Below are positions 54,285-63,856 of a DNA stretch of 64,000 bases, one piece after another. Every line of letters starts with the position of its first letter. Position 1 is the first letter of the stretch. Position numbers and translations under genes: made by a program. The notes under the pieces are model-generated. The model was not told where the DNA came from, made no database searches, and saw only the letters and a program-made list of their open reading frames with translations. This DNA is from Ilyomonas sp965199845 (lineage in GTDB: Bacteria; Bacteroidota; Bacteroidia; Chitinophagales; Chitinophagaceae): positions 496,001 to 560,000 of the forward strand of contig CBDATZ010000042.1 in NCBI GenBank assembly GCA_965199845.1, in the 5' to 3' direction.

Positions 54285-55502
54285 ATGTGGAATAACATCA
54301 TTACATGGCTCATCAAGCGTTACCAGCGCATTGTAAACAGCATTGCTTTTTACCCTGCGCTTATTGCGTTGTTCTTTCTTGCGCTCTCCTACCTGATGAT
54401 AACGTTCGATTTTTCGGAAGCCGGCAAGCATTTTAAATCGCAACTGCACTGGCTGAGTTTAAAGGATGCCACCACAGCAAGAAGCATTATCTCATCTATT
54501 GTGTCGGGTGTTATTTCATTAGCCGTATTCAGCTTTTCTATGGTAATGATTATCCTGAACCAGACGGCTTCGCAGATGAGCAACCGCATATTGGATAAGC
54601 TGATTGGCAACCGCTTTCAGCAGGTTGTATTAGGTATTTATATCGGCACCATTGTGTTTGCTTTGTTTCTGCTGAGCACCATCCGCGATGTAAATTCCGG
54701 TATTTATATTCCTGCTATCAGCACATATGCTTTGATTGCGCTTACCATAGCGGATATCTTCCTGTTTATCTATTTTCTTCACTTCATCACGCAATCGGTA
54801 AAGTATGAAGTGATAGTAAACAGAATTTACAAAGACACGCAAGCCGCCATGCAAAAATTATGTACCGAACAGGAAGAGCCGATAGATTATAATGAAACAA
54901 CAGAACATACTATTATAGCAGGAACCGCTGGTATTTATGATGGCTTTTCCGAAAGGTCGTTACTGAATATCTGCGAGGCAAATGATTGTACGCTACAAAT
55001 TAAAACCATACCCGGAACGTTTGTGTGGCAGGATGCCGGTATTATACAAGTATCAAAGCAGCTGTCTGAAAAAACAATCAGCGAAATTCAGAACGCTTTG
55101 GAGATTAATATTGGTGAAGAAATAGAAGATAATTTTTTGTACGGTTTCAGGCAATTGACCGAAGTAGCCATGAAGGCATTGAGTCCGGGAATCAACGATC
55201 CGGGAACTGCAATACAATGCTTGTATGCGTTATCAAAACTGTTTGCGTTTCGCCTCTGCCACTTTCCCAGCACAACGGTTATGAATAAGCAGAACGAAGT
55301 CAGAATCCGGTTTTGCCAGCCTACGTTTGAGGAGATATTTTGTATGAATATCCTGCCGATATGGGATTACGGGCAAGAAGACCGTAAGATACAGCACGAG
55401 ATGTTGCGGATGCTAACAAACATACAAAGCCGCACCTCCGTTGCTTCGGTTGACAAGCTTTTGCAAAAAGTAAAAATAGCCATTGAGAATAATCAATTAT
55501 AA
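54285..55502 (+). CDS. DUF2254 membrane protein
   Basis: 405 residues. Four membrane helices in the first 170 residues (YPALIALFFLALSYLMI, SSIVSGVISLAVFSFSMVM, GIYIGTIVFALFLLST and one near 155), then a cytoplasmic domain with ALSPGINDPGTAIQCL, the most conserved block of DUF2254. Function unknown. It precedes mscS by 86 bp. Confidence 0.9.
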   Translation: MWNNIITWLIKRYQRIVNSIAFYPALIALFFLALSYLMITFDFSEAGKHFKSQLHWLSLKDATTARSIISSIVSGVISLAVFSFSMVMIILNQTASQMSNRILDKLIGNRFQQVVLGIYIGTIVFALFLLSTIRDVNSGIYIPAISTYALIALTIADIFLFIYFLHFITQSVKYEVIVNRIYKDTQAAMQKLCTEQEEPIDYNETTEHTIIAGTAGIYDGFSERSLLNICEANDCTLQIKTIPGTFVWQDAGIIQVSKQLSEKTISEIQNALEINIGEEIEDNFLYGFRQLTEVAMKALSPGINDPGTAIQCLYALSKLFAFRLCHFPSTTVMNKQNEVRIRFCQPTFEEIFCMNILPIWDYGQEDRKIQHEMLRMLTNIQSRTSVASVDKLLQKVKIAIENNQL

Positions 55503-55588
55503 GCCTTGCTTTTTCATTTATACATCCGCTGCACTTTATTTTTTATTCATAAACAATCATCTATTTTCAGTCATTAAAAGCAATCATT

Positions 55589-56482
55589 ATGAACATTGGT
55601 AGTGCGTACAATCTCATCATGCAGAAAATTAATTTATGGCTGAAAGAATTTATTAAGTTGCTGCCAAATATCCTGATTGCAGCGGTGGTTCTGGTGATTG
55701 GTTTTTTGCTGGCAAACCTGGTTCAGAAATTAGCCAGAAAATTCTTTACCAAAGTATCTCATAACAAGGCACTCAACCGGTTGTTTGCTACGCTGGTGTA
55801 TGTGTTTATTGTTGGCGTTACCATTTTCTCGGCCCTTAGTATTTTACAGCTTGATAAAGCCGTTACTTCCATCCTGGCGGGTGCAGGTATTGTAGGTCTG
55901 GCACTGGCATTTGCCTTCCAGGACATTGCCGCCAACTTCATTTCCGGCGTGTTTATTTCCTTTCGCCGGCCCATTTCGGTAGGTCATATTGTTAAGATCA
56001 AAGATTATATGGGTAAGGTGGAAGAGATTAATATGCGCGATACAAAACTGCTTACCTTCCAGGGACAAATGGTAATCATTCCAAACAAAGATGTCTATCA
56101 AAACCCGATAGAAAACTTTTCATTGCTGGGTAAACGCCGGTTCGATATTACCATCGGTGTATCGTATGGTGAAGACCTTGAAAAAGTAAAGGAAGTAACC
56201 ATGAAAGCGCTCAGCGATCTGGACGGTTTATCGCCGGATGATAAGATCACCATGTTCTACAACGAGTTTGCTGGCAGCACCATCAATTTTGTGTTACGGT
56301 TGTGGGTAAAATCTCCCGAGCAGGTCAGCTATCTGCAAGTCGGGAGCGAAGCCATAATGAGATTGAAAAAAGCGTATGATGCCAATGACATTATGCTTCC
56401 TTTTCCAACAACAACGCTGGACTTTGGCGTAAAAGGCGGAACGCCTTTGAAGGATATGCCGCTGCATGTTGCGCAACCATAA
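55589..56482 (+). CDS. MscS-family mechanosensitive channel
   Basis: 297 residues. Three helices, then the pore-lining GLALAFAFQDIAANFISGVF and the beta domain with VGHIVKIKDYMGKVEEIN and PNKDVYQNPIENF. Opens on membrane tension to release solutes after osmotic downshift. It fits with the aquaporin and MscS-like stress theme of the block. Confidence 0.95.
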   Translation: MNIGSAYNLIMQKINLWLKEFIKLLPNILIAAVVLVIGFLLANLVQKLARKFFTKVSHNKALNRLFATLVYVFIVGVTIFSALSILQLDKAVTSILAGAGIVGLALAFAFQDIAANFISGVFISFRRPISVGHIVKIKDYMGKVEEINMRDTKLLTFQGQMVIIPNKDVYQNPIENFSLLGKRRFDITIGVSYGEDLEKVKEVTMKALSDLDGLSPDDKITMFYNEFAGSTINFVLRLWVKSPEQVSYLQVGSEAIMRLKKAYDANDIMLPFPTTTLDFGVKGGTPLKDMPLHVAQP

Positions 56483-56813
56483 TAAACGCGATAGCACAAA
56501 AAAAGAGAACTGCTTTTGATAAGGATATACCGCTTGCTTCGCGATAGATATAGTTGAAAGCAAAGTTGGCAAATCGACCACAGAGCCGGTGAGTAAGCCG
56601 CTCATCGAGCAGCGCGATAGTAGTGTTTGTTTGAATCTATAATCCATAAAAATTTATGGCGTAATATTACTAACTACAGGTAGATGATTTATTCATAAAT
56701 AAACAGTACCCTGAAATGAACTTAGCATCAGGAACCTGTAATTGCTAAATGATATATCCTGCTGTTCCGGATAAGCGAGAACTATTTTTCCAAACATTTA
56801 ATATTAAAAACGT
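56483..56813. other. intergenic region
   Basis: About 330 bases between mscS and the second AI-2E gene. No gene or strong hairpin was seen; a short TGCTTCGCGATAG piece is part of ordinary spacer. It probably holds the promoter of the transporter. Confidence 0.45.
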
Positions 56814-57851
56814 ATGACAGATACAAATACCGATCAGCCAAAGAAAACATTCGCCCGCCGTGTATGGCTTGCCTGTGGAATCATTGCTTTAATAGCTGTA
56901 GTCCTTCTTTTGTTTAAAACACTGTTCAGCCTGGTTTTATTAATTCTTGCCAGTGTTTTACTCGCCATCTATTTTCATGGCTTTGCCCATCTTTTACAAA
57001 AGATAAAGGTGCCTGCCAAAGCCAGCGTGCCGGTATCAGTTATTTTCAATTTATTGCTGATTGTAGCCTTCTTCTGGTTTGTGGGTGCGCGGCTTGAGCA
57101 GCAGATTGCGCAGCTCAGCGATACCTTGCCCAAAACTATACAGACGGCGCAGCAAAAGCTGAATGAAAGTCCTGTCGGAAGTAAAGTGGTAAGTTATATG
57201 CAATCGTCAGGCAACTCAGAGAAGACAATATCGTTTGCCAAACAATTCTTCTCATCCAGCTTCGGCATCCTGAGCGATCTGTACATTATTTTATTGATGG
57301 GTTTATTCTTTACTGCCAGTCCGTCAATTTATACAAAAGGCATTGTAAGCCTGATGCCGACAGAAGAAGCGAAAGACAAAACCAAACTGCTCTTCAACGA
57401 TTTATACAACATTCTGAAGAAGTGGCTTGTGAGCCAGATTATCGGTATTGTATTCATCGGTTTGCTCACCGGGGTTGGATTGGCAATCGTGGGTGTGCCT
57501 TTAATATTTACGTTATCTCTTATTGCCGGGCTGCTCAACTTTGTTCCCAACTTCGGTCCTATTATCGCCTTTATACCTGCGGGTCTCATTGGTTTATTGC
57601 AAGGCACCAATACTGTACTTTGGATTGCCGGCATTTATGTGTTTGTGCAGATTATACAGAGCGCCGTGCAGCAGCCTTTGGTGCAAAAAAAGCTGGTGAA
57701 CCTGCCGCCTGCTCTTACTATCATTGCGCAGGTGGCGTTTGGTGCGCTGGGTGGCTTTTGGGGTGTGCTGCTGGCATCGCCTATCATTGCTATCATCATG
57801 ACGATAGTAAACCGGTTGTATTTAAATAAACCACCCAAGCAGAACGGATAA
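56814..57851 (+). CDS. AI-2E-family transporter (second)
   Basis: 345 residues, eight or so membrane helices. Family block LLNFVPNFGPIIAFIPAGLI and a C-terminal FWGVLLASPIIAIIMTIVN. It is clearly related to the protein at 44949-46073 but only distantly, so not a recent duplication. Its 3' end overlaps the broken antiporter gene on the other strand by 30 bp. Confidence 0.92.
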   Translation: MTDTNTDQPKKTFARRVWLACGIIALIAVVLLLFKTLFSLVLLILASVLLAIYFHGFAHLLQKIKVPAKASVPVSVIFNLLLIVAFFWFVGARLEQQIAQLSDTLPKTIQTAQQKLNESPVGSKVVSYMQSSGNSEKTISFAKQFFSSSFGILSDLYIILLMGLFFTASPSIYTKGIVSLMPTEEAKDKTKLLFNDLYNILKKWLVSQIIGIVFIGLLTGVGLAIVGVPLIFTLSLIAGLLNFVPNFGPIIAFIPAGLIGLLQGTNTVLWIAGIYVFVQIIQSAVQQPLVQKKLVNLPPALTIIAQVAFGALGGFWGVLLASPIIAIIMTIVNRLYLNKPPKQNG

Positions 57852-58049
57852 AAGGGCTCGCTTTATATATTGTGTGATAGTGCCAAACAAAATAGGGTCT
57901 AACCATCCCACGATGATAACCACTAAGGATATGACAAGTGAAATCAGCATAATGCCGATGGTGTCCGGCAATTTTAAAAACCGGTGGTTGACGTATCCAA
58001 ACAGCGCCGTGAGCACAACAATAACGGTAATGAGCTTATAGATTTCCAA
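57822..58049 (-). pseudogene. N-terminal fragment of a cation:proton antiporter
   Basis: 75 codons resembling the first helices of NhaP/CPA1 antiporters (LPDTIGIMLISLVISL is the usual second-helix start), where full proteins have 400 or more residues. The frame then runs into the end of the AI-2E gene. Probably the left stub of a deletion. A direct-repeat site lies upstream of it, so it may once have belonged to the same regulon. Confidence 0.65.
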
Positions 58050-58172
58050 GATGGTTACTATTGATAAAGCCGCAATGTATACTTTTCAGGCAGTGTCAAT
58101 TTAAAAAATGAGATGCGCCTGTCAGGATATGCTTACCGTTAGTTGAGATTGAATTTTTGAGCCTAAGCTAAT

Positions 58173-58204
58173 CTTATATAATTATATAAATACTTACATC
58201 ATTC
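58173..58204 (-). promoter_or_regulatory. direct repeat, site 4 (20-bp spacing)
   Basis: On the minus strand GAATGATGTAAG (58204-58193) and TAATTATATAAG (58184-58173), 20 bp apart. This is the most degenerate of the five sites and points to the antiporter fragment 124 bp away. Confidence 0.5.
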
Positions 58205-58220
58205 ACAGGTAGACAAAAGG

Positions 58221-58263
58221 AAGCATAGCAAATGAATGTAGATTTATTTGCTGTGCTTTTTTA
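58221..58263. terminator. hairpin terminator
   Basis: AAGCATAGCAAAT and ATTTGCTGTGCTTTTTT form a stem of about 12 bp with one mismatch, then a T run on the plus strand. The following 58264-58669 contains no supported gene. Confidence 0.6.
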
Positions 58264-58669
58264 TTCTGCATTTCATGCCCGGTTATAAAACAATGAGCGC
58301 AGTTGCTTGCCTTACAATGAGTTAGCCTGAATTGAAAACGATACAGCAATGTAAAAGTAACCTGCCTGTTCTCCGGTTATGCTATTTCGATGAATGCTCA
58401 TTGATAAGCCTGTTACGCTTTCTCTTTTTATACTCATTCTCGTGGCGTTGTTGTTGGCTACATCATTGCTTCAATGAAAACGGAAGACAGAAAGTGGTGA
58501 TCATAGCAACGGAAAACAAAGCTCACCTGTTGTCAAAACTCATCATCTGCCATGTCTGTTTCAGTCATAGATAAACGTCATTGGCGCTAAGCTGTGCTGC
58601 TTTTGATCAGGCTGTTAATGAGATGGAATTATACCACCAAATCGATCAGATCATTTTTTATAAAAGGAT

Positions 58670-59455
58670 ATGATGAAGTATAAATATGCCGTTGCATTAT
58701 TTGCAACGTTTATTGCAGGCTATACCGCAAAAGCCCAGTTTAATGAAACGATTCGCACCGGACGTCCTGGTCAAGCTATCGGTCCATACTCGGTTGGACG
58801 TTCCGTGTTCCAGACACAAACCGGTTTTGATGTCGGAGGCTCTAATAACAATAAAAACGATGCTACTACCACGACGCTGTTGCCCAATACCGTTTTCCGG
58901 TTTGGCATCACGAAACATTTTGAGCTGAATACATCATTGGCTTACAGCAATAATAAGTACAACTTTTCCGATTCTTCTTATTCCACGCATGGATTAAGCA
59001 CAGCTACGATAGGTACGCGTATCAATCTGTATGAAGGAAAGAAAGCGATACCAGCTGTCGGTTTGCAGATAGTGTTTAAACTCCCGGTGTTGGCGCATGA
59101 TTATAACCCAAAGTATCTGGCACCGCGCATCCTGTTTATTGCCAGCCAGAGCCTGACGAATAAACTCTCCTATGTAATAAATATCGGTCCCGAATGGAAT
59201 GGCAACGATGCCAAACCAACCGGCGTGTATGTAGCGAATCTAACTTACAGTTTTGCGCCTAAGTGGGGAACCTTTCTTGAAAACTATGGAACTTTCACCA
59301 ACAATCATTTTGAGAATCACTGGGATACCGGGCTGGCATGGCTTGTAAATAACAACCTGCAGTTAGATGCTTACGGCGGGGCAGGCAGCAATTATGGAAC
59401 CGTAGATTATTTTGGCAGTATCGGCATTTCCTGGCGCGTTGTCACGGCGCGGTAG
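58670..59455 (+). CDS. MetA-pathway-type outer-membrane protein
   Basis: 261 residues, signal peptide (1-22, TAKAQF). Beta-barrel of the Phenol_MetA_deg family: FQTQTGFDVGGS, FRFGITKHFELNTSLAY, ISWRV at the end. Members are putative outer-membrane channels for hydrophobic compounds or simply structural barrels. Monocistronic. Confidence 0.85.
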   Translation: MMKYKYAVALFATFIAGYTAKAQFNETIRTGRPGQAIGPYSVGRSVFQTQTGFDVGGSNNNKNDATTTTLLPNTVFRFGITKHFELNTSLAYSNNKYNFSDSSYSTHGLSTATIGTRINLYEGKKAIPAVGLQIVFKLPVLAHDYNPKYLAPRILFIASQSLTNKLSYVINIGPEWNGNDAKPTGVYVANLTYSFAPKWGTFLENYGTFTNNHFENHWDTGLAWLVNNNLQLDAYGGAGSNYGTVDYFGSIGISWRVVTAR

Positions 59456-59498
59456 CGTGTTCTGAAAAGCTTTGCTAAGTAATCGCTTGTACAAAAAA

Positions 59499-60473
59499 TT
59501 ATTGATACACGTCTCTATTCACAATGGTTGGCAATGGCTCATTCTTTAACCCGGCTATTACATTTCTAGCGGCTAATATTGCCATTTCATCTCTGGTCTC
59601 CGCCGTTGCAGAACCGATATGCGGCAGCACGCAAACCGTTGGCATCGTGAGAAGCGGGTTGTCTTTTATCATTGGTTCAGGGTTGGTTACATCTAAGCCG
59701 GCACCCCAGATAATTTTGTTTTGCAGGGCTTCCAGCAAATCGGTTTCCTTGTGCAAAGCGCCGCGACCTGTATTGATAAAAAGGCTGGTTGGTTTCATTT
59801 TTCTAAATGCCTCTTTATCAAACAAGCCTCTTGTTTCTTCAGAAAGATTAGCATGAACGGAAAGCACATCGCTCCGCGTCAGCAAACTATCAAAAGAAAC
59901 ATAAGTGGCATCTAACTCTCTTTCCGCCTCTTCATTATGATGCCGGTTGTTGTAGATGATGCTCATGTCAAAAGCCGCTTTGCATTTCTTAGCCAGTTCA
60001 AAGCCTATCTTCCCCAATCCAAAAATGCCTAATGTTTTCCCATAGAGTTCTATTCCCAGGTTAGCTGTTGGCTCATACCAGTTCCAGTTGCCATTCACGA
60101 TGGATTGGTTCATATAAAACGCCTTGCGCGATACAGCTAACATCAGCAGCAAAGCCACGTCCGATGTAGCCTTGCTCAACACGCCCGGCGTATTGCCAAC
60201 CGGGATACCCAATCTTGTTGCCTCAGCCATATCAACATTATCATAGCCAACAGACAACAGGGAAATGACTTTTAAATGTCTGCACGCCTGCAAAAAGTGA
60301 GCGTCTATTTTATTATACCCGGCACTTAGCAGCGCATCATTTTGTTTACAGAAAAAAATAAGCTCTTCCTGTGTCAGGTCGCGTGTTTCTTTATGTTCGG
60401 TTACGGTGCAGCCTGCTTCTGTCAACAGGCGAAAGCCGGCATCCGGAATATGCCTGGTAATAAATACATTCAT
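59499..60473 (-). CDS. D-2-hydroxyacid dehydrogenase (glyoxylate/hydroxypyruvate reductase type)
   Basis: 324 residues from the ATG at 60473. NAD-binding LGIFGLGKIGFELAKK (about 147-162), catalytic Arg in INTGRGALHKE, Glu in LDVTNPEP, His in LPHIGSAT. It reduces a 2-keto acid such as glyoxylate or hydroxypyruvate. Substrate not deducible. Monocistronic. Confidence 0.93.
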   Translation of the reverse strand: MNVFITRHIPDAGFRLLTEAGCTVTEHKETRDLTQEELIFFCKQNDALLSAGYNKIDAHFLQACRHLKVISLLSVGYDNVDMAEATRLGIPVGNTPGVLSKATSDVALLLMLAVSRKAFYMNQSIVNGNWNWYEPTANLGIELYGKTLGIFGLGKIGFELAKKCKAAFDMSIIYNNRHHNEEAERELDATYVSFDSLLTRSDVLSVHANLSEETRGLFDKEAFRKMKPTSLFINTGRGALHKETDLLEALQNKIIWGAGLDVTNPEPMIKDNPLLTMPTVCVLPHIGSATAETRDEMAILAARNVIAGLKNEPLPTIVNRDVYQ

Positions 60474-60482
60474 AGTGTTCAT

Positions 60483-61026
60483 AGCGCTCGTTTACTTCGT
60501 TAGCAGGCTATCAATCCGCTTCGTTTTGCACAATTTATTTTAATTCTTGTAAAATGAAAAAGAAGCTCGTTGCACTTTTTTAGCAGATCGGTTCACTGAT
60601 GGCATAACCATTTAAAACCAGCCTGTATCAAAATTCAATGAACAAAAAATATAAGTTTAATAGTTACCAGAAAAAAAAGGCATAGCATTCTATTTCCAGC
60701 ATCATTATTTACAATCTAAAATAAAAAGTAAATCTATCGTATGTTATTGCGGTAATTCTGGTTATTGCATGGTTACTGGGTTATTTTGCATTTCACGTTA
60801 CGGCTCAGGCTCGGCGAAGAACTGGTGTTTGAAACTCGTCAGCCCGAACCGAAGCTAAATTTATAAATAAAAGTTCATTGTTATTTCTATTGCCAAATTT
60901 ATAACGTCGAGCTGATTACTTAAGTTGAATAGCGAAACAAAAGTTGATGCTGCGCTTTGTCAGCCAGTTTTTGGCCAAACCGCGTGTTGGCGGTAGTTTT
61001 CTTCTTCAATAAGAATAATAAGAATT
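60483..61026. other. stretch without genes
   Basis: 540 bases. Short frames only, no family. It lies between the promoter of the dehydrogenase and the end of the ABC permease gene. No hairpin of terminator strength was seen, only AT-rich spacer. Confidence 0.45.
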
Positions 61027-63405
61027 TTATTCCGTCCTTAAACTCTTTACCGGGTTTGCTATCGCTGCTTTTATTGTTTGAAAACTGATAGTAATTAATG
61101 CAATCATAATGGCAGCAAAACCAGCTATAGCAAACACCCACCATCTTACTTCAATCTTGTAAGTATAATTCTGCAGCCAGTTATTCGTAAGCCACCAGGC
61201 AAGCGGTGTGGCAATTACAAAAGCCAGCACTACAAGCTGAATAAATTCTTTTGATAATAATGCAAATACGGAAACAACGTTTGCACCCAATACTTTTCGG
61301 ATGCCTATTTCTTTTGTACGCTGTGCAGCAGTAAGCGTAATGAGACCTAACAATCCAAGTGAGGAAATAAAAATGGCAAAAAATGAAAAGTAGCTGGTTA
61401 GCCTTCCAAATAATTGTTCCTGTTGATATAACCTGTTATAATCTTCATCAACAAACGAGTAACTGAATGCAGCTCCCGGATTAATGCTCCTATAATTTTT
61501 TTCCAGTGCAGCAAGCGCCTGTGTTGTTTTACCTTGTTGAATGCGAACCAGTACATTTCCCCAATCTTTGTTTTCCCCAAAATATAAAATGAGTGGTTTA
61601 ATAGGGTCATGCAATGAGGAAAAATGAAAATCTTTCAGCACACCTATCACTGTGCCGGTATTGCCCCTCAATGTAAATGGTTTACCGACGGCATCTTTAT
61701 AACCTATCAGTTTTTGTGCAGACTCATTAATAATATAACCTGTACTGTCTGAAGGAAATTCTTTTGAAAAATCTCTGCCTGCAATCAATTTTAAATCCAT
61801 TGTTTTTACAAAATCGTATCCAATTATCGAGTTTGTAAAGGTTGCTGCGGCATTAGGATTTTTTTCCTGCCAATTTACATCTGCCGTGCTGCTGCCAATT
61901 GATGTAGGCATTTCGCCAAGTCGCGATACGTAAATAATACCCGGAGCATTCAGCGCTTCCTGCTTAAACAATTTATATTTATTGGAAAGACTGCTTTCAA
62001 TTGGTATTTCAATTAAATTTTCCCTGTTATAACCAAGATTTATCTTACGGATATAATTCACCTGCTGTAATACAACAATTGTTGCAGTAATTAGAATAAT
62101 GGAAAGTATAAACTGAAATGTTACAAGTGCTCTGCGAAAAATAATTGATTGCCCGCTAAACTTTAAACTCTTTTTTAAAACTGCAATTGGTTTAAAAGAT
62201 GAAAGCAATAAAGCCGGATAACTTCCTGCCGCTAATGCTGTAACAAGAGTTAGCAACACAAGATTTACCCAGAAGCCTGCATTTGTATATAGAAATAAAA
62301 TGTTTTTATCTGTGAGTTGATTAAAATAAGGCAAGAGCAATATAGCCAAGCCAATTGCAATCACTACCGCAAACACTGTTAGCATTAATGCTTCTGTAAG
62401 AAATTGTCGTATTAAAGCAAAGCGTGTGGCTCCGACAACTTTGCGCACACCGATTTCTTTAGAACGCTTTACAGACCTCGCTGTAGAAAGATTCATAAAG
62501 TTGATACACGCAATAATCAAAATAAAAAATGCTATGATGCTAAAGAGTTGAACGTATTCAATTCTTCCGCCTGCAATTTTTCCATTCTTAAAATCACTAT
62601 GTAAATAACTATCACCAAAACGTTGCATGCCTAACTCAACTTTATAACTATTAGTGGGCTTAATGTATGCATCAAGAAAATGCGTAATCTTATTTGAAAT
62701 CATGTCGGCATTTGCATTTTTTTTCAACATGATTAAAGTATTAGGTCCACTATTGCCCCATTGTTTTGCCCAAACGTTATCATCTAAAAAAGCTGACCAG
62801 TTGATGAGGCAATCGAATTTAACAGATGCCTTTCCCGGAAGGTTACTGAACACACCCGTTACTTTTAAATCCTTTTTATTTTCATATTGGATGGTTTTTC
62901 CATAAGCAGCATCAACGCTTCCAAAGAAAGCGTTTGCCATCTTTTCAGAAATGCAAATACTTAGTGGTGATGTTAATGCACTTTTTGCATTTCCTTGTAG
63001 CAATGGATAACTCATCATTTTAAATAAATCTGAATCTGCATAACAGGCATCAAATTTTAATGATTTGTCCGTTGCCGAAAAAGTCAGTTGGTCTGGCACA
63101 TCTTTTAACCATGAAATATTACAAGCATATTCAATTTCAGGAAAAGCACTTTTTAATTGTGATGCAAGTATTCCCGGTGTTCCATAACCTGCATCCGGTT
63201 GCCCGCTTGTATAACGGGTTTCATATAAAAGGTATAGTTGCTTTCCATTTGCATGAAAATTGTCAATACTTTTTTCATCCTGTATCCATAAAAAAATAAA
63301 CAAAGTGCAGGTAACGCCCAATACAAGTCCCATAAGATTAATAAAAGAAAAAGTTCTATCTTTTATGAGATTTCTCCATGCGGTTTTAAAATAATTTTGG
63401 AACAT
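61027..63405 (-). CDS. FtsX/MacB-type ABC transporter permease
   Basis: 792 residues from the ATG at 63405, which gives the family start MFQNYFKTAWRNLIKDRTFS. One N-terminal helix, MacB-type periplasmic domain, FtsX block of three helices with RSKEIGVRKVVGA, a second periplasmic domain, and a second FtsX block with QRTKEIGIRKVLGA. This double layout is the usual Bacteroidota form. No ATPase partner is adjacent. A 24-bp perfect palindrome lies 51 bp upstream. Confidence 0.93.
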   Translation of the reverse strand: MFQNYFKTAWRNLIKDRTFSFINLMGLVLGVTCTLFIFLWIQDEKSIDNFHANGKQLYLLYETRYTSGQPDAGYGTPGILASQLKSAFPEIEYACNISWLKDVPDQLTFSATDKSLKFDACYADSDLFKMMSYPLLQGNAKSALTSPLSICISEKMANAFFGSVDAAYGKTIQYENKKDLKVTGVFSNLPGKASVKFDCLINWSAFLDDNVWAKQWGNSGPNTLIMLKKNANADMISNKITHFLDAYIKPTNSYKVELGMQRFGDSYLHSDFKNGKIAGGRIEYVQLFSIIAFFILIIACINFMNLSTARSVKRSKEIGVRKVVGATRFALIRQFLTEALMLTVFAVVIAIGLAILLLPYFNQLTDKNILFLYTNAGFWVNLVLLTLVTALAAGSYPALLLSSFKPIAVLKKSLKFSGQSIIFRRALVTFQFILSIILITATIVVLQQVNYIRKINLGYNRENLIEIPIESSLSNKYKLFKQEALNAPGIIYVSRLGEMPTSIGSSTADVNWQEKNPNAAATFTNSIIGYDFVKTMDLKLIAGRDFSKEFPSDSTGYIINESAQKLIGYKDAVGKPFTLRGNTGTVIGVLKDFHFSSLHDPIKPLILYFGENKDWGNVLVRIQQGKTTQALAALEKNYRSINPGAAFSYSFVDEDYNRLYQQEQLFGRLTSYFSFFAIFISSLGLLGLITLTAAQRTKEIGIRKVLGANVVSVFALLSKEFIQLVVLAFVIATPLAWWLTNNWLQNYTYKIEVRWWVFAIAGFAAIMIALITISFQTIKAAIANPVKSLRTE

Positions 63406-63455
63406 AAGATGATTTGACTTCAAAAGAACCATTGAAATGCCAATTTATTTCTCTG

Positions 63456-63479
63456 TGATTACCAATTAATTGGTAATCA
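63456..63479. promoter_or_regulatory. 24-bp perfect palindrome before the permease gene
   Basis: The core ATTACCAATTAATTGGTAAT is its own reverse complement, extended by GT-free TG and CA flanks to 24 bp. It is well placed as an operator for a dimeric repressor of the PadR or TetR kind, which often control such permeases. No such regulator is in the window. Confidence 0.7.
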
Positions 63480-63690
63480 TAAACCAAGATAAAGAGTACG
63501 TTTTTGATACAATGGTGTTCGTTTTTGTTATAGGATAGATTGATGGTGTATTCTAACAATTAGAAGTGTCCATATAAAATTACCGCCAACAACGAGTTTA
63601 ATCCACATTCTTCTTGTGGCTGCTGTTATCGTCATTGTCATTAAGCTGGTAACAGGTAACAGAGGAGTATAAACGCAGTTTTAAAAGTAC

Positions 63691-63727
63691 AAAGCACCGG
63701 GCAGTCTCACTTTTTACGGTGCTTTTT
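63691..63727. terminator. hairpin terminator
   Basis: AAAGCACCG and CGGTGCTTTTT with a 16-base loop. No gene of this window ends next to it; it may belong to a gene outside or one lost by deletion. Confidence 0.6.
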
Positions 63728-63823
63728 GGTTTGAGTGTCTCTGCTGCTAATAGCAATGGGTCAAACCTTGCCGAACTGAGGAAGTTTTGACAACGGCAAA
63801 CTGTCGGTATCTGTAAGTAAAGG

Positions 63824-63856
63824 GTTGCATAATTCTTTTCGGAGCTTACATAATTC
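63824..63856 (-). promoter_or_regulatory. 21-bp spaced direct repeat, site 5
   Basis: On the minus strand GAATTATGTAAG (63856-63845) and GAATTATGCAAC (63835-63824), 21 bp apart. It points left; the first gene in that direction is the ABC permease 420 bp away, so the original target may be missing. Confidence 0.65.
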
